This document shows positions 1-7,212 of a stretch of DNA of 8,713 bases, one piece after another (within the stretch, counting starts at the first letter, position 1; each line of letters opens with the position of its first letter). Below the pieces are notes generated by a model, which was given only the letters and a program-made list of their open reading frames with translations, was not told the origin of the DNA and ran no database searches. Source of the DNA: Gammaproteobacteria bacterium (GTDB lineage Bacteria; Pseudomonadota; Gammaproteobacteria; Pseudomonadales; Azotimanducaceae); contig PBAA01000014.1 in assembly GCA_002715785.1 (NCBI GenBank), forward strand, positions 1 through 8,713. Reading direction: 5' to 3'. A program made the position numbers and the translations under genes.

Positions 1-183
1 GCGATTGGCGACATTGTCGATTGGGGTATCCAACTGGTCGGTGGAATTGCGCTGCGATCTGGGCATCCACTTGAGGCGCTCTATCGACGCGTGCGCGCGC
101 TGAGGCTCGCCGAAGGCGCAAGCGACGTGCTACGTCTCAACCTCGCCCGAGGGCGCTTTGAACTCGACAAAGGTCGGCTGTAA
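1..183 (+). CDS. Acyl-CoA dehydrogenase, C-terminal end (partial)
   Basis: Only the last 60 codons are present, read in frame 1 up to TAA at 181-183; the 5' end lies outside the window. The translation contains GIQLVGG, then LYRRVRALRLAEGASDVLR, then LAR. This is the closing part of the acyl-CoA dehydrogenase C-terminal helical domain, where family members carry a Q-x-x-GG motif, a Y-R-(D/E)-x-R segment and EG(T/A)S(E/D)V/I before a final 'AR'. Family members are flavoproteins that oxidise acyl-CoA to 2-enoyl-CoA in fatty acid or related acid breakdown. EGASDV in place of the commoner EGTSEI recalls the ACAD10/11-like and long-chain branches, but the substrate cannot be judged from this piece. 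The catalytic base and most FAD contacts are not visible. The gene converges on smrA. Confidence 0.75.
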   Translation, partial: AIGDIVDWGIQLVGGIALRSGHPLEALYRRVRALRLAEGASDVLRLNLARGRFELDKGRL

Positions 184-190
184 CTAGTTT

Positions 191-237
191 AGGGGCTCGT
201 ATCTCAATTCAATTTCCGAACGTCGCATCGAACCCCT
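191..237. repeat. Imperfect inverted repeat in convergent intergenic DNA
   Basis: The arms AGGGGCTCG (191-199) and CGAACCCCT (229-237) pair over nine positions with one C-A mismatch, leaving a 29-base loop. The repeat begins seven bases after the acyl-CoA dehydrogenase stop. Neither strand has a T-run after the outer arm, so it does not look like a standard intrinsic terminator. It may still be a weak RNA structure at the 3' end of either convergent transcript. Nothing else is recognised in the 134 bp between the two genes except the short hairpin at 240-255. Confidence 0.3.
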
Positions 238-239
238 AC

Positions 240-255
240 CGTTCGTCGTCGAACG
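240..255. repeat. Short perfect hairpin (6-bp stem)
   Basis: CGTTCG (240-245) and CGAACG (250-255) form a perfect 6-bp stem around a TCGT loop. It sits between the convergent ends of the acyl-CoA dehydrogenase gene and smrA. No T-tract follows on either strand, so termination by this hairpin is only a possibility. Confidence 0.25.
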
Positions 256-317
256 CGTGCCAGCTTCCTAGGATCAGCGCCTGCCAAGGTCGAAAAGTGT
301 TTACGACAAAACCGTCG

Positions 318-926
318 CTAATCGATCCGTTGGGTCAGATCTGATTTCAGCCCGTGCCGTTCTCGATTCTCTTCTTTCTGCGACGGAGACTTTCGTATTA
401 AAACAATCGTGGCACCGGTGCCCCCGTGTCGACGAGGAGCACTATGGAACCCAATCACGTCCTGTAATTCGACCAGCCAGTGCGCTACGTAACCTTTTAG
501 CTTCGCCGGGTCGTCACTCCGATCACCGCGGCCATGGGCAATAACGACGGAACGAAAACCGTGGGCGCTACTTGACCTTATAAAACGAAATACGTCGGCG
601 CGGGCTTGCTTAAGCGTCCGTTGGTGCAAATCGAGTGTCGCTTCAATCGGATATTTTCCTTGAGCTAGGTGCCGAAAAACACGTGGTTGAACACCGTCTT
701 TTTTCCAAGCAAGGACGTCGAAAGGATTCACTCGCTCGATTTCACCTAAAGTTAGTGGGTTGTGATCGCCCTCCTCGCCGCGTTCGGCCACCGCGTCTCG
801 ACGACGTTGCTGCTGCCCTGACGTCGATTGTGGAAGAGCCTTGGGGATGGCCTTACGACTGCCCTCTTTTAGGGGAGCCACACCACTCATTGCTTTCTGG
901 AATACTGAATCCTCGGTCTCTTTCAT
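318..926 (-). CDS. smrA: Smr-domain endonuclease SmrA
   Basis: A 202-residue protein matching the stand-alone Smr-domain nucleases of gammaproteobacteria (E. coli SmrA/YdaL type, about 187 residues). Numbered from the start chosen here, it has a variable N-terminal third rich in Q and R, then KYPIEATLDLH (DLH at about 99-101), HGRG at about 131-134, LKGYVAHWL, GGTGA at about 168-172 and a terminal ENRERH at about 186-191. DLH, HGxG and GG-GA are the conserved Smr-fold motifs; family members nick DNA or cleave RNA, and the cellular role of SmrA is not firmly settled. A GTG at 944 would add six residues. I prefer ATG at 926 because MKETEDSVFQKAM then aligns end to end with the E. coli N-terminus as I remember it (MNLDDKSLFLDAM). 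Neither start has a strong Shine-Dalgarno. A TAGAAT on the - strand (972-977) could be a -10 element, but no good -35 accompanies it. Confidence 0.88.
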   Translation of the reverse strand: MKETEDSVFQKAMSGVAPLKEGSRKAIPKALPQSTSGQQQRRRDAVAERGEEGDHNPLTLGEIERVNPFDVLAWKKDGVQPRVFRHLAQGKYPIEATLDLHQRTLKQARADVFRFIRSSSAHGFRSVVIAHGRGDRSDDPAKLKGYVAHWLVELQDVIGFHSAPRRHGGTGATIVLIRKSPSQKEENRERHGLKSDLTQRID

Positions 927-1022
927 CGAAATCGTCGGCTTCACTTATCGTTGTCTTCGCCATGGTAGCGGATTCTAGATCTAGTACTCACGCATCGATA
1001 CCGCGATGGATATTCACAACGA

Positions 1023-1040
1023 TGTAACCTTGACGTTACC
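1023..1040. promoter_or_regulatory. Operator copy 1 (TGTAAC-N6-GTTACC)
   Basis: TGTAACCTTGACGTTACC is an imperfect palindrome. Its arms, TGTAAC and GTTACC, match the perfect palindrome 34 bp downstream at all but the last base. It contains the proposed -35 element of the efflux promoter. A two-copy dyad of this size in front of an RND operon is typical of TetR-family repressor sites. The identity of the regulator is inference, since no regulator gene lies in the window. Confidence 0.6.
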
Positions 1041-1058
1041 TTATGAGTTTAGTATATG
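1030..1058 (+). promoter_or_regulatory. Sigma70-like promoter for the efflux operon
   Basis: TTGACG (1030-1035; 5 of 6 matches to TTGACA) is followed after 17 bp by TATATG (1053-1058; 4 of 6 matches to TATAAT). Initiation would fall near 1065, giving a leader of about 105 bases before the adaptor ATG at 1171. The -35 lies inside operator copy 1, and the -10 and start site run into operator copy 2, which is the arrangement expected for steric repression. Confidence 0.5.
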
Positions 1059-1074
1059 TAACGTATACGTTACA
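1057..1074. promoter_or_regulatory. Operator copy 2, perfect 18-bp palindrome
   Basis: TGTAACGTATACGTTACA equals its own reverse complement over all 18 bases. Its outer arms repeat those of copy 1, and the two centres are 34 bp apart. It overlaps the end of the proposed -10 and the predicted transcription start. It is probably the high-affinity site of a dimeric repressor of the efflux genes. The same site could also influence smrA, whose start codon is about 130 bp away on the other strand. Confidence 0.7.
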
Positions 1075-1170
1075 TTATTTTTCTTGTTAGGGAGCAATTC
1101 ACGTGTCGTGTACGCGCCGTATCGGCGACTCGATCAATCGTTGTTCAATCAATCGGATACAAAGTCGCTC

Positions 1171-2346
1171 ATGAAAACATGGTTGATATCCGTCGCCATC
1201 CTGGTGTCTGCCGTTGGCGGGGCATTCGTTATGGTTCAAACGCGTGCCGCTCCTACACAAATGGAGCGAGAGATCCCAGTACTACTAGTCGACGCCATCG
1301 AGGCGCGTCGCGAACCCGTTTTCTTTCGCGTCAACTCGCAAGGCGCCGTGACTCCGCGCACCGAATCGATTCTCGTTTCAGAAGTCTCGGGTCAAATTAT
1401 CGAGGTCGCATCGAACCACGTAGCGGGCGGTTTTTTTCGTAAAGGCGAACTGCTAGTAAAAATTGATCCGAGAAATTACCAATCCGCACTCAAAAGCGCA
1501 CAAGCCAACGTGGCGCGGGTTCAGACACAGGTGGCCAAAGAAAACGCGCTGGCGGACTACGCATTGGATGATTGGAAAAAACTCCGTGACTTGAATGCAG
1601 CGTCGGGCCCCGCCTCCGATCTGGCTTTGCGTAAACCGCAATTAGCCGAAGCCATTGCCGAATTGACGTCGGCCGAAGCAGCGTTAGAGAAGGCTCAAGA
1701 AGACCTCAACCGAACCAACATTCGAGCACCCTACGACGGCATGGTCAAAGAAAAAATCGCGGATGTTGGCCAATACGTCAACACGGGCAGCCAGCTCGCT
1801 CGAATATTCGCCACCGACTATGCCGAGATTCGTTTACCTATTACGCAGCGCGAACTTGCTCTAGTGGATCTTCCGACGGCAGACGGTTCGAGTTCTCCCC
1901 TCCCGGTGACGTTGACCTCACAGGCCGGAACGGCTCAATACACCTGGGAAGGCCAGATCGTGCGCTCGGAGGGCGTTTTCGATAGCGCCAGTCGCGTGTT
2001 ATACGTGGTGGCCCAGGTCGAGGACCCGTACAACCAGAATGGCCGGATCGGCGAACCCCTCCGTATTGGGACGTTCGTGACGGCAAACATTCAGGGTCGA
2101 TTCGGCGGCCCGCTCTTTACCATTCCGCGTCACGCGCTGCAGCGTGGCGAAAGGCTGTGGATCATTGACGAGCACCAGAAAATCTATCCTACCGACGTAC
2201 AAATCGTCAGCACAGACGAGGAATACGCCTACGTCGATGGCGGACTGATGAACGGGGATCGCTACACCATCACCCCCATCGACCAGCCACTTCCCGGCAT
2301 GCCGGTACGCGTGAATACCTTGCCCACGGTTGGAAACGTGCGATGA
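1171..2346 (+). CDS. RND efflux periplasmic adaptor (HlyD/MexA-type membrane fusion protein)
   Basis: A 391-residue adaptor that would bridge an inner-membrane RND pump and an outer-membrane channel. MKTWLISVAILVSAVGG begins a single N-terminal membrane segment. It has no lipobox cysteine, so the protein is probably anchored by this helix rather than by lipid. After it come the first lipoyl half (about 60-98, VSGQIIEV), an alpha-helical coiled-coil hairpin (about 103-180, rich in A, E, Q and L), the second lipoyl half (about 184-215, IRAPYDGMV and VGQYV), a beta-barrel and a C-terminal membrane-proximal domain. The frame is open back to ATG 1006, but that extension would run through the operator palindromes and put a polar stretch before the signal anchor. 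ATG 1171 is therefore preferred, although its Shine-Dalgarno is weak (GGA about 13 bases upstream). Its stop overlaps the permease start by 4 bp (ATGA), indicating translational coupling. Substrate unknown. Confidence 0.9.
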   Translation: MKTWLISVAILVSAVGGAFVMVQTRAAPTQMEREIPVLLVDAIEARREPVFFRVNSQGAVTPRTESILVSEVSGQIIEVASNHVAGGFFRKGELLVKIDPRNYQSALKSAQANVARVQTQVAKENALADYALDDWKKLRDLNAASGPASDLALRKPQLAEAIAELTSAEAALEKAQEDLNRTNIRAPYDGMVKEKIADVGQYVNTGSQLARIFATDYAEIRLPITQRELALVDLPTADGSSSPLPVTLTSQAGTAQYTWEGQIVRSEGVFDSASRVLYVVAQVEDPYNQNGRIGEPLRIGTFVTANIQGRFGGPLFTIPRHALQRGERLWIIDEHQKIYPTDVQIVSTDEEYAYVDGGLMNGDRYTITPIDQPLPGMPVRVNTLPTVGNVR

Positions 2347-5300
2347 GTGAAACTACACCTCCTGTTTCCGGCCTGATCGGGTGGTTCGCAACCAATCACG
2401 TTGCAGCTAATTTGTTGATGGTTTTTATCATTGGGGCAGGATGCTGGGGATTGTTCACGACCAAACGGGAAATGTTTCCGGAAGTTCAAATCGACCAAGT
2501 CAGCGTGCGGGTACCGTATCTTGGCGCAGCGCCACTAGAAGTTGAAGAAGGCGTCGTCATTCGGGTCGAAGAAGCGATCAAAAGTATCGAAGGCATTTCA
2601 CAGATCTCCTCCAGCGCCTTCGAAGGCATGGGCGAAGTGGTCGCAGAAATCGAAGACGGTTACGAATTGGAAACGATCCTCGACGAAATCAAGTTGGCTG
2701 TCGACGGGATTTCCACCTTTCCCGGAGAAAGCGAGCGCCCCATCATCTCCAAGCGAAGCGGGAATCGATGGGGCGGCGTGATGAACGTGCAGCTGACGGG
2801 CCTCAAGAACGAAGCGACGATGAAGGACTTTGTCGAACGCATTCGCGATGAGATTACGGCGTTAGAAGGCGTCTCCTATGCCTCGGTAGCCGGCACTCGC
2901 CCGTTCGAGCTCTCCATCGAAATTTCTGAGGATTCGCTGCGCCAGTACGGCCTGACCCTGAACCAAGTCGCACAAGTGATCCGACTCTGGTCCGTCGATA
3001 TCCCCGGCGGCACGATACGGTCCGATTCCGGCGATATTCGCTTGCGCGCCAAGGGACAAGCCTATACGGGTCAGGAGTTCGAGAACATTTTGTTGCTGAC
3101 CCAACCGGACGGGACCCGTGTTCGCCTGGGTGACGTCGCCACCATACGCGATGGTTTTGCCGAAACCGAGAGTTACGCATTTTTTGACGGAGAACGTTCT
3201 GTCGCCGTGATGGTTTCCGCGAGCGAGAACGAGAACCCTATTGAAATATCGGAAGCAGTGACCGCCTACGTCAATGAACGTAACCAGACGCTGCCCGATG
3301 GAATCCAACTGAGTGTATGGGGTGATCAGTCAGTAATGCTCAAGGATCGCCAGGAATCCATGGCGATCAACATGTTGATTGGCGCTTGCCTTGTTTTCAT
3401 TCTTCTAGGCATCTTTTTGCGCCTCAAAATAGCGATCTGGGTGATTGTCGGACTCGTCGTTGCGGTGCTTGGTGGCTTTATGTTGCTGGAAGCCGTCGAC
3501 GTTTCCATCAACATCATGAGCTTGTTCGCCTTCATCATGGTGGTCGGGATCGTTGTCGATGACGCGATCATCATCGCCGAGAGTGCGTACACCGAAACCG
3601 AGCGTCACGGATATTCGGTACACAGCATCGTCGCCGGAGCCCAACGGGTTGCCATACCCGCCACCTTCGGAGTGTTAACGACAATCGCGGTGTTCGGCGC
3701 GATGTTGATCCAAAGCGGCCACACGTCCGCGTTTTCTAGGAACATCGCATGGGTAGTGGTCTTCGCGCTCACCTTCTCCCTGATCGAAAGCAAACTCATT
3801 TTGCCTTCGCACCTCGCGTCCATGAAGTCTGCGCACGGCTCGTCCAAGAAAGGTATTTCGGAGTGGGTCGACGTGCGATTGAAGTCTTTCATTGAGCATC
3901 GTTATCGACCGTTTCTCGCCTTTACAATCAAGAACCGGTGGCCAACTCTAGCGTTCTTCGTCAGCTTGGTGATATTGACGCTCGGTCTAATGGGCGGCGG
4001 CTACGTCCGCATGAATTGGTTTCCCGACATGCAGATGGACTACGTCATGGCGCAGGTGGAGTTGCAAGACGGAGCTCCCGAACAGCTGATCGTGGGCATC
4101 GTCGAGGAAATGGAAGGCTCACTCATCGAGCTTGAACGTGAAATCCAAACGGAGCATGGAATCCAACGGCGAATTATCGAGCACTCGTTTGCTTTCGTGC
4201 AGGGCGGCAAAAGCGCGCAATTTAATGTGGAGCTCAAACCCGAAGACGAACGACCTGTATCGGGGAAGGAACTTGAGAACCGCTGGCGCGAGAAGCTCGG
4301 CGATATCGCGGGAACCAAGAAACTGTCGTTTTCGTCTGGGCAGCACAGCGGCGGCGGTCCACCGATCGCGTTGAAGCTCCAAGGGTACAACTACCGAAGT
4401 CTTGAACTAGCGGCCGACGAGTTAGTGTCTTATTTACAGACCTTTAATGGCGTCTACGAAGTCGAGAGCTCCAATAACGCCGGCCCAGAAGAACTGAAAC
4501 TAAGGATTCGTCCGGAAGCTGAAACGTTGGGTATCACGCTTGTCGATCTCGCCAGTCAAGTACGCCAGGCGTTCTACGGTGCGGAGGCCCAACGTATCCA
4601 GCGTGGGGAGTCGGAAGTGCGCGTGATGGTGCGTTACCCCGAAATCGACCGAAAATCGATCGGCAATCTTGAGAACATGTGGATCCGTCTGCCTGACGGT
4701 CGTGAGGTGCCCTTCAGTGCCGTGGCCGATTACGAACTCACAACAGGTTATAGCAGCATGCAACGCGTGGACGGCAGGCGGACCGTCTCAGTGACGGCCA
4801 ACTTGAACCCTGACATCGTTCAAGTCGGAGAAGTCATCGGCAAAACAGCAACCCAATTTATGCCGGAATTGCTAGCCCGTTATCCCACCGTCAAATACGA
4901 TGTCACGGGTGCGTCGGAACGACAAAACGAATCGCAAGGTCAGTTTCTACGTTCAATGCTTTTGGCCGTGCTTTTGCTTTACGCGCTCATTGCGATTCCG
5001 CTCAAATCGTACGTCCAACCCCTAATTATTATGTTCATCATCCCATTTGGCATGATCGGAGCCGTGATCGGGCACATGATTGTCGGCATTCCAATCACGT
5101 CTCTATCATCGCTGGGTCTGATCGCGCTCGCTGGGGTGGTCGTCAACGATGCGATTCTCATGGTCGATCATGTCAACAAACGTACCGAAGCCGGGTACAG
5201 CGCGCCTGACGCAGCGGTCGAAGCCGGCGCTGTTCGATTTAGACCGATTCTCCTGACGTCGCTGACGACCTTCTTTGGGCTGACGCCGGTGTTATTAGAA

Positions 5301-5522
5301 ACTTCGATGGCAGCTCAAATGGTGGTCCCCATGGCGGTGTCGCTCTCGTTCGGGATCATTTTCTCCACCGTCATCACGCTGATCTTTTTGCCTTGCCTGT
5401 TCAACATCCTAGGTGAACGCGGTACAACATTCGGAAAATTCATTGCTTTTTGGTCCAACCGGCCCCTTCCATCGGCGGCCCTTCCCGACGCAACGAACCA
5501 GCCGGTGGCGCAGCAACCTTAG
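2343..5522 (+). CDS. RND-family efflux permease (proton antiporter)
   Basis: A 1059-residue inner-membrane pump of the usual RND length. TM1 lies at about 20-38 (AANLLMVFIIGAGCWGLF) and is followed by a large periplasmic loop, TM2-6 (about 335-480), a second periplasmic loop and TM8-12 (about 875-1030). TM4 carries GIVVDDAII with D406 and D407, equivalent to the proton-relay aspartates D407/D408 of AcrB. The RFRPIL segment (R965, R967) holds the arginine corresponding to AcrB R971. In TM10 the AcrB lysine K940 position is asparagine (VVNDAIL, N935-D936), a pattern found in RND branches outside the classic AcrB/MexB group. The pair with the upstream adaptor indicates export of drugs, lipophilic compounds or metabolites; the substrate cannot be assigned. 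No TolC/OprM-like gene follows, so the channel is presumably encoded elsewhere. The start is fixed by the ATGA overlap with the adaptor. Confidence 0.93.
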   Translation: MSETTPPVSGLIGWFATNHVAANLLMVFIIGAGCWGLFTTKREMFPEVQIDQVSVRVPYLGAAPLEVEEGVVIRVEEAIKSIEGISQISSSAFEGMGEVVAEIEDGYELETILDEIKLAVDGISTFPGESERPIISKRSGNRWGGVMNVQLTGLKNEATMKDFVERIRDEITALEGVSYASVAGTRPFELSIEISEDSLRQYGLTLNQVAQVIRLWSVDIPGGTIRSDSGDIRLRAKGQAYTGQEFENILLLTQPDGTRVRLGDVATIRDGFAETESYAFFDGERSVAVMVSASENENPIEISEAVTAYVNERNQTLPDGIQLSVWGDQSVMLKDRQESMAINMLIGACLVFILLGIFLRLKIAIWVIVGLVVAVLGGFMLLEAVDVSINIMSLFAFIMVVGIVVDDAIIIAESAYTETERHGYSVHSIVAGAQRVAIPATFGVLTTIAVFGAMLIQSGHTSAFSRNIAWVVVFALTFSLIESKLILPSHLASMKSAHGSSKKGISEWVDVRLKSFIEHRYRPFLAFTIKNRWPTLAFFVSLVILTLGLMGGGYVRMNWFPDMQMDYVMAQVELQDGAPEQLIVGIVEEMEGSLIELEREIQTEHGIQRRIIEHSFAFVQGGKSAQFNVELKPEDERPVSGKELENRWREKLGDIAGTKKLSFSSGQHSGGGPPIALKLQGYNYRSLELAADELVSYLQTFNGVYEVESSNNAGPEELKLRIRPEAETLGITLVDLASQVRQAFYGAEAQRIQRGESEVRVMVRYPEIDRKSIGNLENMWIRLPDGREVPFSAVADYELTTGYSSMQRVDGRRTVSVTANLNPDIVQVGEVIGKTATQFMPELLARYPTVKYDVTGASERQNESQGQFLRSMLLAVLLLYALIAIPLKSYVQPLIIMFIIPFGMIGAVIGHMIVGIPITSLSSLGLIALAGVVVNDAILMVDHVNKRTEAGYSAPDAAVEAGAVRFRPILLTSLTTFFGLTPVLLETSMAAQMVVPMAVSLSFGIIFSTVITLIFLPCLFNILGERGTTFGKFIAFWSNRPLPSAALPDATNQPVAQQP

Positions 5523-5532
5523 TCAAAACGTC

Positions 5533-5555
5533 CCGTTTCTCTAATCACTAAACGG
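5533..5555. terminator. Weak hairpin between convergent genes
   Basis: CCGTTT (5533-5538) and AAACGG (5550-5555) form a perfect 6-bp stem with an 11-base loop. It begins about ten bases after the permease stop and overlaps the stop codon of the convergent small gene. There is no T-run on either side, so its role in termination is tentative. Confidence 0.22.
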
Positions 5556-5811
5556 CTCGTTGGTCCACGACCTCTCCATTCACGGTGACTTCTAACTTTC
5601 CGCTACTAGGAAAGAATCGGGCTTCAACGTAACGGTGCTCCTCCCACAAGAGCTCCACGTTCGTCCATACGTACAACGGTTCTCGCGACGATGGTTCGCG
5701 GCGTTTTCGCAAACACCCATCCAACCAGAGCTCTAAGCCATTGTCGTCCGCGATTACCACCTCGAATTTTTTGTGGCCCAGAGGAAATTCAAATGCTCTA
5801 CCGTCTGGCAT
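5548..5811 (-). CDS. Small uncharacterised protein, 87 residues
   Basis: I do not recognise a named family. The sequence nevertheless reads like a real protein. It is acidic to neutral and rich in beta-type alternation (FEVVIADDNGLELWLDG, then LEVTVNGEVV). It has three tryptophans set in apparently constrained contexts (ELWLDG, YVWTNVEL, LLWEEH) and a run REPLYVWTNVELLWEEH. It has no signal peptide, membrane helix or cysteine-pair metal site, so a small cytosolic beta-sandwich-like protein is a guess. No convincing gene competes with it on the other strand. Start ATG 5811 has GCGGA about 6 bases upstream, an acceptable ribosome site. The frame stays open further upstream but offers no better start nearby. 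It converges with the RND permease (25-bp gap) and diverges from the amino acid permease (30-bp gap), so the two divergent promoters must lie within each other's coding regions or share the gap. Confidence 0.65.
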   Translation of the reverse strand: MPDGRAFEFPLGHKKFEVVIADDNGLELWLDGCLRKRREPSSREPLYVWTNVELLWEEHRYVEARFFPSSGKLEVTVNGEVVDQRAV

Positions 5812-5841
5812 GGCAATCCGCGAGAATGCTTGTAACGAACA

Positions 5842-7212
5842 GTGGCAGATTTTGACATCCCTCCCGACCGATTCAAACGCGTATTACGAACTCGCGACGT
5901 CCTCGCTCTCTCCTTCGGTGCGATGATCGGCTGGAGCTGGGTCCTTCTTACCGGCCACTGGGTACTTAACGCAGGATCCGTAGGCACGCTACTCGCTTTC
6001 GCCGTAGGCGGCGTAATCATCGCGTTCATCGGACTGACTTATGCCGAACTCGCAGCCGCGATGCCGAAGGCCGGTGGCGAACATGTATATACTCTTGCCG
6101 CGCTGGGCCCTGTCTGGTCGTTTGTCTGTACCTGGGCCTTGCTTATGGCGTACGCAACCGTGTGCGTGTTCGAATCCGTCGCTTTGCCCACGGCTATCGA
6201 GTATCTGTTCCCCTCGATCCGTCTCGGCACCCTCTGGACCGTGTTGGGCGCACCCGTGTCCATTGGTTTTGTTGCCATCGGCATTACAGCCGCCGTCGTG
6301 ATGACCTGGATAAACGTCATCGGTATACGAGCCGCCGCCCTGGTCCAAAGCGTGATCACCGCCACCGTGCTTATTGCCGGCATCTTACTGATCGTTGGTG
6401 CCGTGAGTTTCGGGAGTCTCGCCAATGCCGAGCCGCCCATCGCCACACCCGCGACGGGGATACTCACTGTACTCATCATGGTCCCTGCGATGATGGTGGG
6501 ATTCGACGTGATTCCGCAATCGGCCGAGGAAATTAACTTACCGTCGCGGCGAATCGGTTGGTTACTCGTGTTATCGCTCTTAATGGCCGTTCTTTGGTAC
6601 GGCGCAGTTTCGTTCGCAGTTTCCATGGCCCTTGATCCCACCGCACTGGAATCCACATCCATGGCGACGGCCGACGCCGCAACGTCATTATGGAATGGAC
6701 GTTGGGCGGGTACGGTTCTCATTGTGGGCGGCGTGGGCGGTATTTTGACGAGTTGGAATGCTTTTATAATCGGTGGTAGCCGCGTGATGTTTGCTCTCTC
6801 AGAATCTGGATTCCTGCCCGCTTCCTTCTCACGTCTTCATCCCAGATACAAAACGCCCTACGTAGGCATATGGGTTTTGGGATTGATGGCGTCGATCTCG
6901 CCTTTTTTTGGCCGCACCATCCTCGTTTGGCTCGTGGATACAGGCAGTTTTTCCGTAGTGATCGCCTACATTTTTGTACCCATCGCGTTTCTTGTCTTGC
7001 GGCGTAAACAACCAGATCTTGATCGTCCTTTTCGCGTCCGCTATCCGTCGTTCGTTGGGATCATTGCCATCACACTGGGATTGGTATTGCTATCGTTTTA
7101 CTTTCCCTGGAGCCCATCGTCTCTCATCTGGCCCTATGAATGGGGAATCGCCCTTGGCTGGGCCCTGTTGGGCCTCGTTTGCTGGCTCTTCAAGGCTTCC
7201 CGAACAAACTGA
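5842..7212 (+). CDS. APC-superfamily amino acid permease
   Basis: A 456-residue integral membrane protein with about 12 hydrophobic segments, the normal length and topology of amino acid-polyamine-organocation transporters. TM1 holds the broken-helix region SFGAMIGWSWVLLTG (about 17-38), in the place of the family's usual G-x-IG-x-G substrate-binding turn. The loop after TM2 has LAAAMPKAGGEHVY (about 70-83), the conserved 'PxAGG-xY' signature. TM6 has GFDVIPQSAEEI (about 220), the second broken helix. Such proteins import amino acids or related amines in symport or exchange; the substrate is unknown. The start is GTG 5842: an in-frame TAA at 5833-5835 excludes anything upstream, and the next ATG (5923) lies inside TM1. 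No strong Shine-Dalgarno is visible. The 3' end overlaps the convergent radical SAM gene by 23 bp. Confidence 0.88.
   Translation: MADFDIPPDRFKRVLRTRDVLALSFGAMIGWSWVLLTGHWVLNAGSVGTLLAFAVGGVIIAFIGLTYAELAAAMPKAGGEHVYTLAALGPVWSFVCTWALLMAYATVCVFESVALPTAIEYLFPSIRLGTLWTVLGAPVSIGFVAIGITAAVVMTWINVIGIRAAALVQSVITATVLIAGILLIVGAVSFGSLANAEPPIATPATGILTVLIMVPAMMVGFDVIPQSAEEINLPSRRIGWLLVLSLLMAVLWYGAVSFAVSMALDPTALESTSMATADAATSLWNGRWAGTVLIVGGVGGILTSWNAFIIGGSRVMFALSESGFLPASFSRLHPRYKTPYVGIWVLGLMASISPFFGRTILVWLVDTGSFSVVIAYIFVPIAFLVLRRKQPDLDRPFRVRYPSFVGIIAITLGLVLLSFYFPWSPSSLIWPYEWGIALGWALLGLVCWLFKASRTN

Noticed and set aside
975..984. The palindrome CTAGATCTAG upstream of smrA
   Set aside because: It is a single short palindrome with no second copy and no link to a known operator; too little to call.
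635..1027. A 130-residue open frame on the + strand opposite smrA
   Set aside because: It is antisense to a well-supported gene, has no recognisable family features, and its end overlaps the promoter region.
1133..1155. A direct repeat of ATCAATCG in the efflux leader
   Set aside because: It is only eight bases, two copies, with no stable hairpin or known site; consistent with chance.
1006..1170. An N-terminal extension of the efflux adaptor from ATG 1006
   Set aside because: It would run across the operator palindromes and the predicted transcription start, and would put 55 atypical residues before a clear membrane anchor. ATG 1171 gives a normal adaptor N-terminus.
5831..5848. A TGTAACG half-site before the amino acid permease, like the efflux operator
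   Set aside because: The matching GTTACA half is absent (TGGCAG instead), so it is probably chance.
6039..6722. A 227-residue open frame on the - strand opposite the amino acid permease
   Set aside because: It is low-complexity, rich in T, A, I and M, as expected from the complement of hydrophobic transmembrane codons. The + strand frame shows the full permease family pattern.
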